The position numbers and the translations under genes are program-made. The notes beneath the pieces were generated by a model that saw only the letters and a list, made by a program, of their open reading frames with translations, was not told where the DNA came from and did not search any database. A stretch of 64,000 nt of DNA from an uncultured Bacteroidales bacterium (GTDB lineage: Bacteria > Bacteroidota > Bacteroidia > Bacteroidales > P3): positions 1 through 64,000 of the forward strand of contig CASEWE010000005.1 of NCBI GenBank assembly GCA_949291555.1, in the 5' to 3' direction. Below, one piece after another: positions 9,038 to 18,372 of this stretch (positions are counted from its first letter, which is position 1; the number at the start of each line of letters is the position of its first letter).

Positions 9038-11473
9038 TCAGGCATATTCGCGTCTCCGCTTCCAACCCAAGCCCAAGCCGGCCAGCAAGACGCAGGACAG
9101 CGGAAGCGCGAAGTTCAAGGCCGTCATCCCTGCCCGGGCCTCGACCAACCGGGCCTTGTCGAGCAGGCGCATCCGGACCGAACGGGGCTTGAGCGTGGCA
9201 TACTGGGGATTCCCGCAAAGGTAATGGAGCGTGTTCATCAGGAAATCCCCGTTCCCGTACTGCTGCATCGTGTAGCGGTCCATGCCCAACGGCAGGGGGA
9301 ATTGGCCTTGGGAAACCCAGTCGTTCCGGGCGATATCCCCGTCTCCCACCACCACCATGGCCGAAGGAAGCCCTTCCTTGCGCGGGTGGAACCCGTCCGC
9401 GTTCGACAATTCCGGCCTGACCAAAGGAAACGCGCTGGGGAACCGCCCTTCCAAAAGCAAAGCCACCACTTGTTCCGGCTCATTGAACCGGCGCAACTGG
9501 ATCTCGTTGCGCATCAAATCGGCCGACATGGCATGCGGCAAGCGGATCCGGTAAGAATAGGCCGAAGTCTTCAGCAAGGCCACCTTGGCGACCGGGCTTT
9601 CTATCGTGTCGATTCCTGCCGCCACCTGCAGCCGCACCGGCCCGACCCCGTGCGCGAGGATTCGCTGCGGAAGCGGGAGTTCCTCCGGACGGAACTCCAC
9701 CACCGGGCAATAATAATTGGGAATGTACTCCATGATAGGCTGATTGCCCATGTACCCCGTGACAATGGGAGAGGGAGCCGCGTTCCGATCCAGAAGCATT
9801 TCGTTGCGAAGCCGGAACCCGTAACGGAAGAACTGGTCTTCCAGATTCAAGTCGTAAGGCATGGCATTGAACATCGCCTCCCCTTGGAGCGAGTCCAGAG
9901 AGCCGTTCCCCGGATCCATCAGCCAGAGAATCCGTCCTCCATGCATGAGGTACTGGTCCAAGACATATTTCCCGGCTTGGGAAAACCGCCCGGAGGGACG
10001 GGCCACGACCACGGCCGCGTACCGGGGCGCCCACTCCCCGCTGCTGTCGCGGCGGAGCAGGCAATGCGGGTCGTCGGTCAGCTTCACCCGCGTGGCCGGA
10101 TAATAAACGCTGACCGCTTGCCCGAAAGACAAGGTCTGCCGGAAAGTCAGCTCTCCTTGCCCTTCGAGGAAGGCAACCCGCGCCGGATTTTCCTCGAACA
10201 AAGCCCGGACAGCATTGATCAGCTGCAATTCCACATTCTCGATGGAATTGTTGAGGGCTTCTTCCGCTCCCCGCCCTAACTGCTGCCCCAGCAAATTGGC
10301 GGCTACCGACTTGCCCCCTGCCCTCAATTCCGCGCCGGGGAACACCAGCCGGCGGGTAAGCCCTTCCTTGGTTTTCACCTCCAACTGGGTAGGCTGGATG
10401 CCCTTTTCGGAGAGTTCCTGCATGAGCGCCTGACGCTGCTGCTCCCCTTCTATGGCATAAATATCCACGAACTGGTACCGCAACGAAGGCCGGTAAACCC
10501 GGAACTCGTCCAGCATCTCGCGCACCGAGTTTTCCAGGCGCTTGAAGCCTGCCGGGAGGTCGCCGCAAAGATAAACGTTGACCAAAACCGGCTGCTCCTT
10601 GTCCTGCCGGAGGATTTCCTTGGTGATGGGAAGCAACGTGTACCGCTTGTCGGCCGTAAGATCCATGCGCACCGGCAGGAACGAAACCACCAAATTGGCC
10701 GCCACGGCCGCAAGCACGGTCAAAATGCAGCCCCGGGCCTTTTTTCTGCCTTTCTGCCCGATGTTCCAGACCGAAAGGCTTCCGAAAAGCGCCACGAGCG
10801 CCAGATAATAAAACACATCACGCAAATCCACCACGCCCCGGCTCAAAGCCGAATAATGCGACTGTATTCCCAAACCGGAAAGCGACAAGGCCCAATCTCC
10901 CTGCCGGCTCATCGCCCCGAACAAGTCGAAGCCCCGGTACAAGACCGCGCAAGCCCCGGCCGACAAGATGAACGCCACCACTTGGTTCTCCGTCAAAGAA
11001 GACATGAAAAGGCTCACGGCCGTGAATGCGGCCCCTAACAAGACCAAACCCAGGAACGCGCCCCAAAAAGCCCCCATGTCGACATTCCCGGCCGGCTGGG
11101 CCATGGATGAAACCGTGAACAAATAGCAGAACGTGGGCAGCAGGCTCAGCACCAGCAGGAAGAAACAAGCCCCGTATTTGGCCGCCACGATCTGCAAGGC
11201 CGAAAGAGGGCGGGTCAGCAGCACTTCCAACGTCCCGGTTTTCTTTTCTTCCGGGAAACTGCGCATGCAGAGCGCCGGGACCAGGAAAAGGAAGAGCCAG
11301 GGGGCAAGGGAAAAAAACGGGTTGAGGAAGGCGTAGCCCGAATCGAAGATGTTGAAACCGGTAGGCAAGACAAAAAGCATCAAGGCATTGGCCACATAAA
11401 ACAAAACCAATGCCAGGTAGGCCGCCGGCCCTGAAAAAAACTGCCTTATCTCTTTCTTCAACAAAGAAAACAT
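9038..11473 (-). CDS. gldFG: GldF-GldG fusion: gliding-motility ABC transporter permease plus auxiliary domain
   Basis: An 811-residue protein joining two normally separate gliding genes. Residues 1-240 are an ABC-2 permease (GldF): MFSLLKKEIRQFFSGPAAYL, the family's FPEEKKTGTLEVLLTRPLS motif and six membrane segments. From about residue 250 the GldG part begins: a membrane helix, then a large periplasmic domain (ITKEILRQDKEQPVLVNVYL; RILWLMDPGN; NFDLxN-like region), with a closing C-terminal helix near 790-805. GldA, F and G form an ABC complex needed for gliding in flavobacteria; Bacteroidales homologues occur in non-gliders too. The ATPase gene (gldA) is not in this window. Confidence 0.85.
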   Translation of the reverse strand: MFSLLKKEIRQFFSGPAAYLALVLFYVANALMLFVLPTGFNIFDSGYAFLNPFFSLAPWLFLFLVPALCMRSFPEEKKTGTLEVLLTRPLSALQIVAAKYGACFFLLVLSLLPTFCYLFTVSSMAQPAGNVDMGAFWGAFLGLVLLGAAFTAVSLFMSSLTENQVVAFILSAGACAVLYRGFDLFGAMSRQGDWALSLSGLGIQSHYSALSRGVVDLRDVFYYLALVALFGSLSVWNIGQKGRKKARGCILTVLAAVAANLVVSFLPVRMDLTADKRYTLLPITKEILRQDKEQPVLVNVYLCGDLPAGFKRLENSVREMLDEFRVYRPSLRYQFVDIYAIEGEQQRQALMQELSEKGIQPTQLEVKTKEGLTRRLVFPGAELRAGGKSVAANLLGQQLGRGAEEALNNSIENVELQLINAVRALFEENPARVAFLEGQGELTFRQTLSFGQAVSVYYPATRVKLTDDPHCLLRRDSSGEWAPRYAAVVVARPSGRFSQAGKYVLDQYLMHGGRILWLMDPGNGSLDSLQGEAMFNAMPYDLNLEDQFFRYGFRLRNEMLLDRNAAPSPIVTGYMGNQPIMEYIPNYYCPVVEFRPEELPLPQRILAHGVGPVRLQVAAGIDTIESPVAKVALLKTSAYSYRIRLPHAMSADLMRNEIQLRRFNEPEQVVALLLEGRFPSAFPLVRPELSNADGFHPRKEGLPSAMVVVGDGDIARNDWVSQGQFPLPLGMDRYTMQQYGNGDFLMNTLHYLCGNPQYATLKPRSVRMRLLDKARLVEARAGMTALNFALPLSCVLLAGLGLGWKRRREYA

Positions 11474-11619
11474 ATCCGAAATACCTTAAAACCTGAAATC
11501 GCTAAAAAACGGCAAAGCCCGCCTGCCTTCCCCCCGAAAGCCTTCCCGCAACCGGGCTTCCCGGGAGGATTTCCGGCTACTTCCCCATGGAGGATGCCTG
11601 TACCAGGAGCCGCAGCCTC

Positions 11620-12480
11620 TTACAAGAGCCGCAGCCTCCTTCCTTGGGGATTCCGGAAAACCACATGGACCTCATCGTTCCTCCTCAAACCGTACAACCG
11701 GGCGCACTGGCCTTGGTTCATGGCAATTTCCATCAGGCCGTTCTCCAAGAAAATCATAGCCACGTCGCCTTCCTGCACATCCGGATAAGCCTTCACCAGA
11801 CGGCAGCCTTGAACCCGGCGGCTGGCCAGCTCCAAGGCATAATCGGGAAAACGCCGGAGGCAATCCTCGAAAACCTCCTTCGTGATATTGGTTACCACGT
11901 TGCGGAATCCGTCCACGAAAAGGATCTTGCCCACCACCCGCAAGCCCGCTTCCTTCCCGTCGGGCCCCTTCTCGGGCAATGTCTTCAGCAAGCCGCCTTC
12001 CATCATCACCCGCCGGATCGAAGAGGGGTTCCCGATCGATTCGAGCGCTTCCCCTCCCGCTATCAAAGCCGCCACTTTCACGAAAAGATCCCGGGCCGGG
12101 AAAGTAAGCACGTCGGACTCCTGCCACAAGTCTATCTCCACCACTTTTTCCGGGCGATGCTTGAGCAGATAGAAAAACAACGGGAAAAAGCCATTGTCGG
12201 CACCTATCACATACTGGGAAGAGACCTCGGCCACCACATGCGGGGTCTGATCCGAAGCGATGTCGTTCACCCCCACGATATGGATGCTTCCGGGCGGGCA
12301 GAAAGGAAGGAAATCGGCCAGCATGTAGGCGGCCGAATACACATCGGCACGCGGCACCTGATGCGACACGTCCAGGACTCTCGCCTCCGGCATCTCCCCC
12401 CATATCTTGGCTTTGAGCTGAGCCACGTAATGATCTTGAAGACCCCAGTCTGTCAACAAGCTTATCCACTGCATATCCAT
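11620..12480 (-). CDS. S-adenosylmethionine hydrolase / SAM hydroxide adenosyltransferase (DUF62)
   Basis: A 286-residue member of the DUF62 family, which splits SAM into adenosine and methionine and is related to chlorinase and fluorinase. Conserved features are LLTDWGLQDHYVAQLK at the N-terminus, the AAYMLADFLPFCPPGSIH region, GADNGFFPLF around residue 95 and a C-terminal beta-barrel (VDGFRNVVTNI). I place the start at the ATG at 12480; the next ATG (12474) is equally possible. The gene is divergent from phoH, and its -7 box at 12550-12557 fits this start. Confidence 0.88.
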   Translation of the reverse strand: MDMQWISLLTDWGLQDHYVAQLKAKIWGEMPEARVLDVSHQVPRADVYSAAYMLADFLPFCPPGSIHIVGVNDIASDQTPHVVAEVSSQYVIGADNGFFPLFFYLLKHRPEKVVEIDLWQESDVLTFPARDLFVKVAALIAGGEALESIGNPSSIRRVMMEGGLLKTLPEKGPDGKEAGLRVVGKILFVDGFRNVVTNITKEVFEDCLRRFPDYALELASRRVQGCRLVKAYPDVQEGDVAMIFLENGLMEIAMNQGQCARLYGLRRNDEVHVVFRNPQGRRLRLL

Positions 12481-12549
12481 CGGACTCGATTTGAAGGGCC
12501 TCCCGCGGCCGTTCCCGGAAGCCTGTCGAAAGCCGCGGCTCCAAAAGTT

Positions 12550-12557
12550 CAAAGTTA
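12550..12557 (-). promoter_or_regulatory. -7 promoter box for the SAM hydrolase gene
   Basis: The minus strand reads TAACTTTG (TAnnTTTG), about 70 nt before the 12480 start. It faces away from the phoH promoter only 20 bp away, so the two divergent promoters overlap. Confidence 0.5.
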
Positions 12558-12577
12558 CCAATTTCCATGGAATTATT

Positions 12578-12585
12578 TAATTTTG
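12578..12585 (+). promoter_or_regulatory. -7 promoter box for phoH
   Basis: TAATTTTG matches TAnnTTTG and lies 63 nt before the phoH ATG. It supports the start at 12648 rather than an upstream in-frame ATG at 12567, which precedes the promoter. Confidence 0.5.
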
Positions 12586-12647
12586 CTTTTCTCCGCCGTC
12601 ATGCGACTCGCCAGCCTTGTCGTTCCAGACGCCGGCCCTTACTGAAC

Positions 12648-13658
12648 ATGAGCGAGATTTACATCGAAACGACCCCGCATCACCCTATCGACATTTTCGG
12701 GATTGAAGAAGAGCGTCTCAACCGTATCCGGCACTATTTTCCCCAACTCAACATCGTTTTGCGGGGCGACCTGGTCAAAGCCGTCGGAGACCAGTCCCGG
12801 CTGGAAGACTTCGAACGGAAAATGAAACTCGTCCTTTTCCATTACGAACGCTTCAACCGCTTGTCCGACACCGACATCGCGGCCATTCTGGGCGACGACC
12901 GGAAAACCATGTCGGAAGAAGACATCGAGAACATGACCGGCCATGCAGCCTGCCTCCTTGCAGGCGCGAACGGCAAGCCCATCCGGGCCCTGACCCTGAA
13001 CCAGCAGAAGTTGGCAGAGGCCGTCAAGGAATCGGACATGGTATTCGCCATCGGCCCAGCCGGTTCAGGCAAGACCTACACCGCGGTCGCCTTGGCCGTG
13101 AAAGCCTTGAAGGAGAAAGAGGTGAAGAAAATCATCCTGACCCGGCCGGCTGTGGAAGCCGGAGAAAACATAGGATTCCTCCCCGGAGACATGAAGGAAA
13201 AGCTCGACCCCTACATGCAACCGCTCTACGATGCTTTGCACGACATGCTCCCCTACCGGAAACTGCTCGGCTACCTTGAAGAATCCATCATCGAAATCGC
13301 CCCGTTGGCATTCATGAGAGGCCGCACCCTCGATCATGCTTTCGTCATTCTCGACGAGGCCCAGAATGCCACCGAAAGCCAGATGAAGATGTTCCTGACC
13401 CGGATGGGCAAGAATGCCAAGTTCATCATTACCGGAGACATCACCCAAGTGGATCTTCCGCCTCGGCAGAATTCGGGCCTTCTTCAGGCCTGGAGGCTCC
13501 TGGACGGGACGGAAGGCATCCGGTTCGTGAAGCTGACGGGAAAAGACGTGGTGCGGCACAAGCTAGTGGCGAAGATCATCGAAGCCTATGCCAAAGACGA
13601 GGGCCGCGCTCTCCCTGGCAAGAAAAACACGGAAACCGAATTTCCTCACCATGCCTGA
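12648..13658 (+). CDS. phoH: PhoH-family ATPase (PhoH-like protein)
   Basis: A 336-residue cytoplasmic P-loop protein. Walker A is GPAGSGKT near residue 136 and Walker B is VILDEAQN near residue 232, and the family block TRPAVEAGENIGFLPGD follows Walker A. PhoH proteins are ATPases related to the helicase core of RecD and are implicated in RNA metabolism. The start MSEIYIET at 12648 agrees with the promoter at 12578-12585. Its last 8 nt overlap the next gene. Confidence 0.93.
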   Translation: MSEIYIETTPHHPIDIFGIEEERLNRIRHYFPQLNIVLRGDLVKAVGDQSRLEDFERKMKLVLFHYERFNRLSDTDIAAILGDDRKTMSEEDIENMTGHAACLLAGANGKPIRALTLNQQKLAEAVKESDMVFAIGPAGSGKTYTAVALAVKALKEKEVKKIILTRPAVEAGENIGFLPGDMKEKLDPYMQPLYDALHDMLPYRKLLGYLEESIIEIAPLAFMRGRTLDHAFVILDEAQNATESQMKMFLTRMGKNAKFIITGDITQVDLPPRQNSGLLQAWRLLDGTEGIRFVKLTGKDVVRHKLVAKIIEAYAKDEGRALPGKKNTETEFPHHA

Positions 13659-15693
13659 AAAACGCCTCCCCCGCCTGTACTTCGCCTGCCTCCTCGTTGC
13701 CGGGATCATGGCTTTTCCCCTGTCAGGAAAGGCTTCCGTGCCGGCTGCGCTTTCCCCGGAAGAAGCCGATAGCTTGGCCCTTGCGGTCGACTCCATCCCT
13801 GTCCGGCCGCTCGAACTGCTCCCGGCTTCGGATTGCCGGCTCGATGAAATCGAAGAAGCGGTCTCCCTGCTCTACCCTGCCCCCTATTCCTTTCCGCCGG
13901 CCCGGCTCGCCGCGGCCCTGTCCCGCAAAAGGGAAACCATCGACCGCATGCGCTCGCATGTGGACAGCCTTTATTACCTGCAAGCCCTGCGGGCCATCGA
14001 CCAAGAAAACCCCGATTGGGAATCGGCCATGGAAGCTATCGGGAAATCGCTCCTTCACAACCGTTTCTTTGCCCGTTCGGTGGTATTCAAAATGAATTAC
14101 CTTCTGAAAAAAGAGAAAAACGCGCAGGCTTGCTTGCGCTACCTCAACGCCACTTTGCAGGAATTCTCCCACCACCCGAAAGTGCGGAAAATGGCGCAAG
14201 CCACCTACAACACGCTTCTGGAACAAATCCAGAAAATGCTCGAAATAGGCCTGCACCGCGATGCGCTCCAATTGTGCGGGATGCTCGACCGGTATTGCCA
14301 GGAAGGGTTTCCCATCCAATACGTGCCCTACAAGGAAAAACAACTGGAAAACCTTGCCTACCAAGGCATTTACCAATCCTATTTCGATGTGGCTTCCAAA
14401 GCCTTCCAGCAAGACCAAGTACAGCTGGCCCAGAAATACGCCACGGTCGCCCACGATTTTTACGCGGAGAACGAGGACAAAATGGCCGGCGTGGATTACG
14501 CGCTCGAATTATTGGACAAAATCGCGACGCGCTACCTTTCTTATGCCGCCCTCTCCGACAAGGACGAACAGTCTTACTACCAAGCCTTGGTCGATGAAAT
14601 CGTAAAGGAAACCGGACTGGTGGTTTCCGCGCAGGAAAGTTACGATGCCGATGCCGACATTGCCGCCGATATCGCATTGATGAACGCCAAGGCCTCAACG
14701 CCGCCCGGCATTCCGGAAAACGGCAGCGGATCGGGCTTTGTCCCGCTTGAAGCCGCCGATGCCGGGCCGCTCGCGCAGCTGAGCCTTCCGCAAGCCCGCG
14801 AGCAATATGCCCGCGCCGAAGAACAAGCCAGCTATTTCCGGTCGAAACGCCAATTCTCCAAAGCCCAGGACTGGCTCGCGATCGCATACGCCTTGCAAAA
14901 CGCTTACCCGATCAAGGCCGGCTCCGGATTCGCCGCCCTCTATGCCGACAATACCGTCCGGGCAACCGAACAGCTGCTGAACAAGGCCGCTTACAATTTA
15001 TGGGTCGGCGAAACGCAGGCCGCGGAAACGCTGCACGCCCGAGCCCAGGGGCTTTTTCTTGATTTCCAAAAGAAAAATCCCCAGGACGCCTCCACGCTTA
15101 CCCGCCTGCAGCAACTCCTGTCCGGCTTCCAGAGCCAGATCCAGGAAACCGCCTGCCGGAAATTCCAGCAAGAAACCGCTTCTTGCCAGGACGCCTTCTA
15201 CCGCCAGGCTTCCTACGGGAATTTCGAAATAGCCCGGCACAAGCTCCAGGAATGGGAACAGTTCTTCCAAAGCCGCCGGTCTTCCCCGGCTCTCTCCTCC
15301 TGCCAGCCCGGAGACAAGCAAATAGAAGAAGCCCGGACATTGATGACGGGATGGGCCCGGTTCGAGCAAGAAATGGACTCGGCCCGGCAAGCCTGGGACA
15401 ACAAAGAAGTCCCGCGCTTCCTCGACTTGTATTCTTCGGCCATCCATCTATTCGATTCCATGCAGCTGTCCCTCCACCTCCCCAAGCCGGTATCCCTCTT
15501 CAGCCGGCTTTCCACGGCCAAAGAATACGAGGCGCTGCGGCTATGGGCCGAAATCTGCATGGCCCGGCAAGACATGGAACAGGCCCGTTTCCTGCTCGAA
15601 TACCTGCAAGCCCAAGGCTACAAAGAACCCGGCATTGAAAAAAATATCCGGAACCTACGCAAAACCCATGAAAAGAAGGGAAAACCTGCCTGA
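13651..15693 (+). CDS. Exported protein of unknown function, helical/TPR-like
   Basis: A 680-residue protein with a signal peptide (RLYFACLLVAGIMAFPLSGKA). The rest is almost entirely alpha-helical, with Ala/Gln/Leu-rich helix pairs resembling degenerate TPR repeats (for example FFARSVVFKMNYLLKKEKNA; QARAEEQASYF-type blocks). I do not recognise a named family. It overlaps phoH by 8 nt upstream and the M23 peptidase by 26 nt downstream, so the three genes are probably one transcript. A scaffold or partner role for the peptidase is inferred from this packing alone. Confidence 0.75.
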   Translation: MPEKRLPRLYFACLLVAGIMAFPLSGKASVPAALSPEEADSLALAVDSIPVRPLELLPASDCRLDEIEEAVSLLYPAPYSFPPARLAAALSRKRETIDRMRSHVDSLYYLQALRAIDQENPDWESAMEAIGKSLLHNRFFARSVVFKMNYLLKKEKNAQACLRYLNATLQEFSHHPKVRKMAQATYNTLLEQIQKMLEIGLHRDALQLCGMLDRYCQEGFPIQYVPYKEKQLENLAYQGIYQSYFDVASKAFQQDQVQLAQKYATVAHDFYAENEDKMAGVDYALELLDKIATRYLSYAALSDKDEQSYYQALVDEIVKETGLVVSAQESYDADADIAADIALMNAKASTPPGIPENGSGSGFVPLEAADAGPLAQLSLPQAREQYARAEEQASYFRSKRQFSKAQDWLAIAYALQNAYPIKAGSGFAALYADNTVRATEQLLNKAAYNLWVGETQAAETLHARAQGLFLDFQKKNPQDASTLTRLQQLLSGFQSQIQETACRKFQQETASCQDAFYRQASYGNFEIARHKLQEWEQFFQSRRSSPALSSCQPGDKQIEEARTLMTGWARFEQEMDSARQAWDNKEVPRFLDLYSSAIHLFDSMQLSLHLPKPVSLFSRLSTAKEYEALRLWAEICMARQDMEQARFLLEYLQAQGYKEPGIEKNIRNLRKTHEKKGKPA

Positions 15694-17233
15694 AAACCCG
15701 TTCCCGGCTAAAACCTGGCTGCTCGGGATGCTCCTCTTCCTGCAAGCTTCCGGCTTAGGAATCACGGGAAAAGCGCTTGCCCAGAAAAGCCATCCGTCAG
15801 GCTGGCAATGGAAAGACACGGCGGTTTTCCGATTCCCGATGAAACTATCTCCCGAAATATCGGGTTCCTTCGGGGAACTGAGAAGCACGCATTTCCATGG
15901 CGGAATGGATTTCCGCACCCTGCAACGGGAAGGCATCAAGGTCTACAGCATCGCCCCCGGCAGGATCACGAAAGCCGAAGTATCGGAATCCTCTTACGGG
16001 AACGCCCTCTATGTAACGCATCCGAACGGAATGGTCTCGCTCTATGCGCACCTTTCCAGGTTCACGCCGGCCGTCCAAAGGAAAATCAAACGCCGGCAAC
16101 GCCAGGAAAAATCTTTCGAGGTGGCGCTCGACAGCCTCCGGATAAAAGTCCGGCGGAAGCGCCCCATCGGGCGTTCCGGAAACAGCGGGGCCTCCGGCGG
16201 GCCGCACCTGCACTTGGAAATCCGCCAAGGAGGAGAGCGCCTCAATCCGGCCTGTTTCGGGCTGGCGGTCAACGACCATCTTTCCCCGGAACTCTACTAC
16301 GTGGCTTTTTATCTTCCCGGTTTTCCCCGAAGCGGCTCGGCGCAAGAAGGCGGAGCGATGCGGGAAAACCTCTCGGCGCAAGGAAGCGGACAGCCGATAG
16401 CCTCTTCCCCGCTTCCTTGCCGCACGGGCAGCACGGCAGACGATTCCCTGCCCGATGGAGCGGATGCCGGCCTTTCCGCCTCCATCGACTCCTGCATGCA
16501 AGCCAGTTTCATGGATGCCCCGCGCTGGGATGCCCGCATGTACCGGGCCATTTCCTCGCAAATTTCCCGCTGCCGGCAGGCGGGAAGCCGGAATGTTTCC
16601 GCCCAAAGGCAATGGCTCCGCTTGGGGAACCCGTTGCCGGAATGGATGCTCGATGCTTCCTTTCCCGGCTCGGCAAAAGGGAAAGCCTGTTACTACCGGG
16701 CGGAAAGCCTGCCCGATACGGTCTGGGTGGAAGGCCCCTGCGCTTTCGGCTTATGCGCCTTGGACAAGATTCAAGGAATGCCGTTCCATTACGGGCTGTA
16801 CGAACTTGCCTTCCTTGCCGAGAGGATTCCGGAAGCTGGGGATTCCGGAACAGCCGGGCATCCTGCCGGGAATCTTGCCGGCCATTCCCCCCTCTCCGCT
16901 CCAGGCCGGGCCGATACGCTGGCTTATTACCGCCTGGACCGTATTCCCGACTCCTTGTACGGGGAAATCGGCCTCCACGTGGACACGGCTTTCTTCGCGT
17001 TGACCGGCAAGCGGGCGGAAAAAGGCTGGAACAGGCCCGGGGAACCGACCCCCTACCGGAAAACGCGCGGGAACGGGTTCCTGGCGGTACCTCCCGGATC
17101 GCTCTTCCGCATCCGCATCGTGGCCCGCGACTTTGCCGGGAACGAGAGCCGGAAAACCTTCCTGGTTGGACGGAAACTGCAAGAAAAAAGCAGCAAGGGA
17201 AGGAAAACCGCCACATGCGATCCCGTTCCTTAG
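15668..17233 (+). CDS. M23-family metallopeptidase (LytM-type), exported
   Basis: A 521-residue exported protein with an N-terminal hydrophobic segment (TWLLGMLLFLQASGLGITG) followed by an M23 domain. Zinc and catalytic residues look intact: HFHGGMDF (first His and Asp), YAHLS, and SGGPHLHLEIR (the HxH pair). It is therefore an active-type peptidoglycan endopeptidase, unlike the degenerate EnvC encoded at 36541. The C-terminal 300 residues (from about 240) are a long extension rich in Gly, Pro and Ser that ends in a beta-rich segment (RIRIVARDFAGNESRKTF); I do not recognise it. The start at 15668 overlaps the previous gene. Confidence 0.85.
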   Translation: MKRRENLPENPFPAKTWLLGMLLFLQASGLGITGKALAQKSHPSGWQWKDTAVFRFPMKLSPEISGSFGELRSTHFHGGMDFRTLQREGIKVYSIAPGRITKAEVSESSYGNALYVTHPNGMVSLYAHLSRFTPAVQRKIKRRQRQEKSFEVALDSLRIKVRRKRPIGRSGNSGASGGPHLHLEIRQGGERLNPACFGLAVNDHLSPELYYVAFYLPGFPRSGSAQEGGAMRENLSAQGSGQPIASSPLPCRTGSTADDSLPDGADAGLSASIDSCMQASFMDAPRWDARMYRAISSQISRCRQAGSRNVSAQRQWLRLGNPLPEWMLDASFPGSAKGKACYYRAESLPDTVWVEGPCAFGLCALDKIQGMPFHYGLYELAFLAERIPEAGDSGTAGHPAGNLAGHSPLSAPGRADTLAYYRLDRIPDSLYGEIGLHVDTAFFALTGKRAEKGWNRPGEPTPYRKTRGNGFLAVPPGSLFRIRIVARDFAGNESRKTFLVGRKLQEKSSKGRKTATCDPVP

Positions 17234-17286
17234 TATTCCCGTGCAGAGGATGCCGGGAAAGGGCAGCCGGGCGGATTTTTTTATCC

Positions 17287-17294
17287 TATCTTTG
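17287..17294 (+). promoter_or_regulatory. -7 promoter box upstream of the lipoprotein gene
   Basis: TATCTTTG, followed by GC, sits in a T-rich patch 132 nt before the lipoprotein ATG at 17426. It is a textbook Bacteroidetes -7 element. Confidence 0.55.
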
Positions 17295-17425
17295 CAGGCG
17301 GAAGCCCCGAAGGAAATCCACCTGTCCCTCCACCGGGAACACAGGGCAATACGGGATAGCCGGCGCAAGAGGGGAATCCTCGGCGCAAGACTGCCCCGGC
17401 GGGCATGGGCAAAACGATTTTGAGA

Positions 17426-18268
17426 ATGAACAAAACGATTTTCTCCTTTTTTCTCCTGGCCGCGGCAAGTTCGCTCTTTGCCGGATGCGGCCGCAAGGGA
17501 GAAGACAACATCCTCTTGAAACCCATTTCCGAAAACGTCATCGGCAAATGGCAGCAAACCCGCCAGTACCAAGTGCGGGATGGGAAGACGGAAGAAATCC
17601 CGTTCAAGGAGAACGAAGGCTTCTGCATCACGTTCCGGGCCGACAGCACCGCCTTGCTGCAGGCCACCGCGCCTCCCCAGGGGCAGACTTTCCTGCGTAC
17701 CGTGAAATGGCATGCGGACGACAAGACCGAAACGCTTTCAGCCGGCTCCCCCTTGCGCATCCTGCGCCTGGATGCCGAAAACCTTGAAGCAAGCAGCCAG
17801 CAAAGCTACGACATGGAAGACAGCACCCGGCTCCAGGGCGAATTCCGCTGGCATTTCGTCCGCATGGACGCATCGGAACGGAATCTTGCCGAAAAGCTAT
17901 CCAGCGGACGCTGGCTTCTTGCGGCAACCTTCGAAAAACAAGAGGGGGCATGGGCGGAAATCCGCTCCAACGTCCCGGATGAAGCTTGGCGGGAGTTCCG
18001 CCAGGACGGCATTGCCTGCTCTTTCTGCAAGGAAGGAGGCAAGGTGGAGCAAACCGAGTCCGAATGGAGCGTGAACCTCTCCACGGGCGAACTCCGCATC
18101 TACCAGGATGCCGCGAACTGGCATTCGTCAACCGTGGAGTTCGAAAACGACAGCACCCTCGCCATTTTCTGTTCCGGGAACGCTCCCGGTCCCGGCAACG
18201 TCCCCCTTCCTGCCGGCACACCCGGCGCGAAAGAGCGCAAGGAGCTGTATACCTTGTTGCATAAATAA
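17426..18268 (+). CDS. Putative lipoprotein of unknown function
   Basis: A 280-residue protein with a lipoprotein signal: hydrophobic [18 protein letters not shown] with the lipidated cysteine near residue 21. The mature part has two similar beta-rich halves ([36 protein letters not shown]), each beginning with a W-containing strand. This is reminiscent of lipocalin-like domains common in Bacteroidales lipoproteins. No neighbour gives a function. The ATG at 17426 is chosen because it directly precedes the signal sequence. Confidence 0.75.
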   Translation: MNKTIFSFFLLAAASSLFAGCGRKGEDNILLKPISENVIGKWQQTRQYQVRDGKTEEIPFKENEGFCITFRADSTALLQATAPPQGQTFLRTVKWHADDKTETLSAGSPLRILRLDAENLEASSQQSYDMEDSTRLQGEFRWHFVRMDASERNLAEKLSSGRWLLAATFEKQEGAWAEIRSNVPDEAWREFRQDGIACSFCKEGGKVEQTESEWSVNLSTGELRIYQDAANWHSSTVEFENDSTLAIFCSGNAPGPGNVPLPAGTPGAKERKELYTLLHK

Positions 18269-18372
18269 AACCTTGCATAAATAAACCAGAGGGCCTTCGC
18301 GCACGAACAAGCGGATCCGCGCATGCCGGCGCGCAGAGCCACCCGAGAAAACAATCAATAAAACCCTTACGC

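Noticed and set aside
15808..17787. A 659-codon frame overlapping the M23 gene on the same strand
   Set aside because: Composition of Pro/Arg/Gly typical of a shifted GC-rich frame; the M23 frame has intact catalytic motifs.
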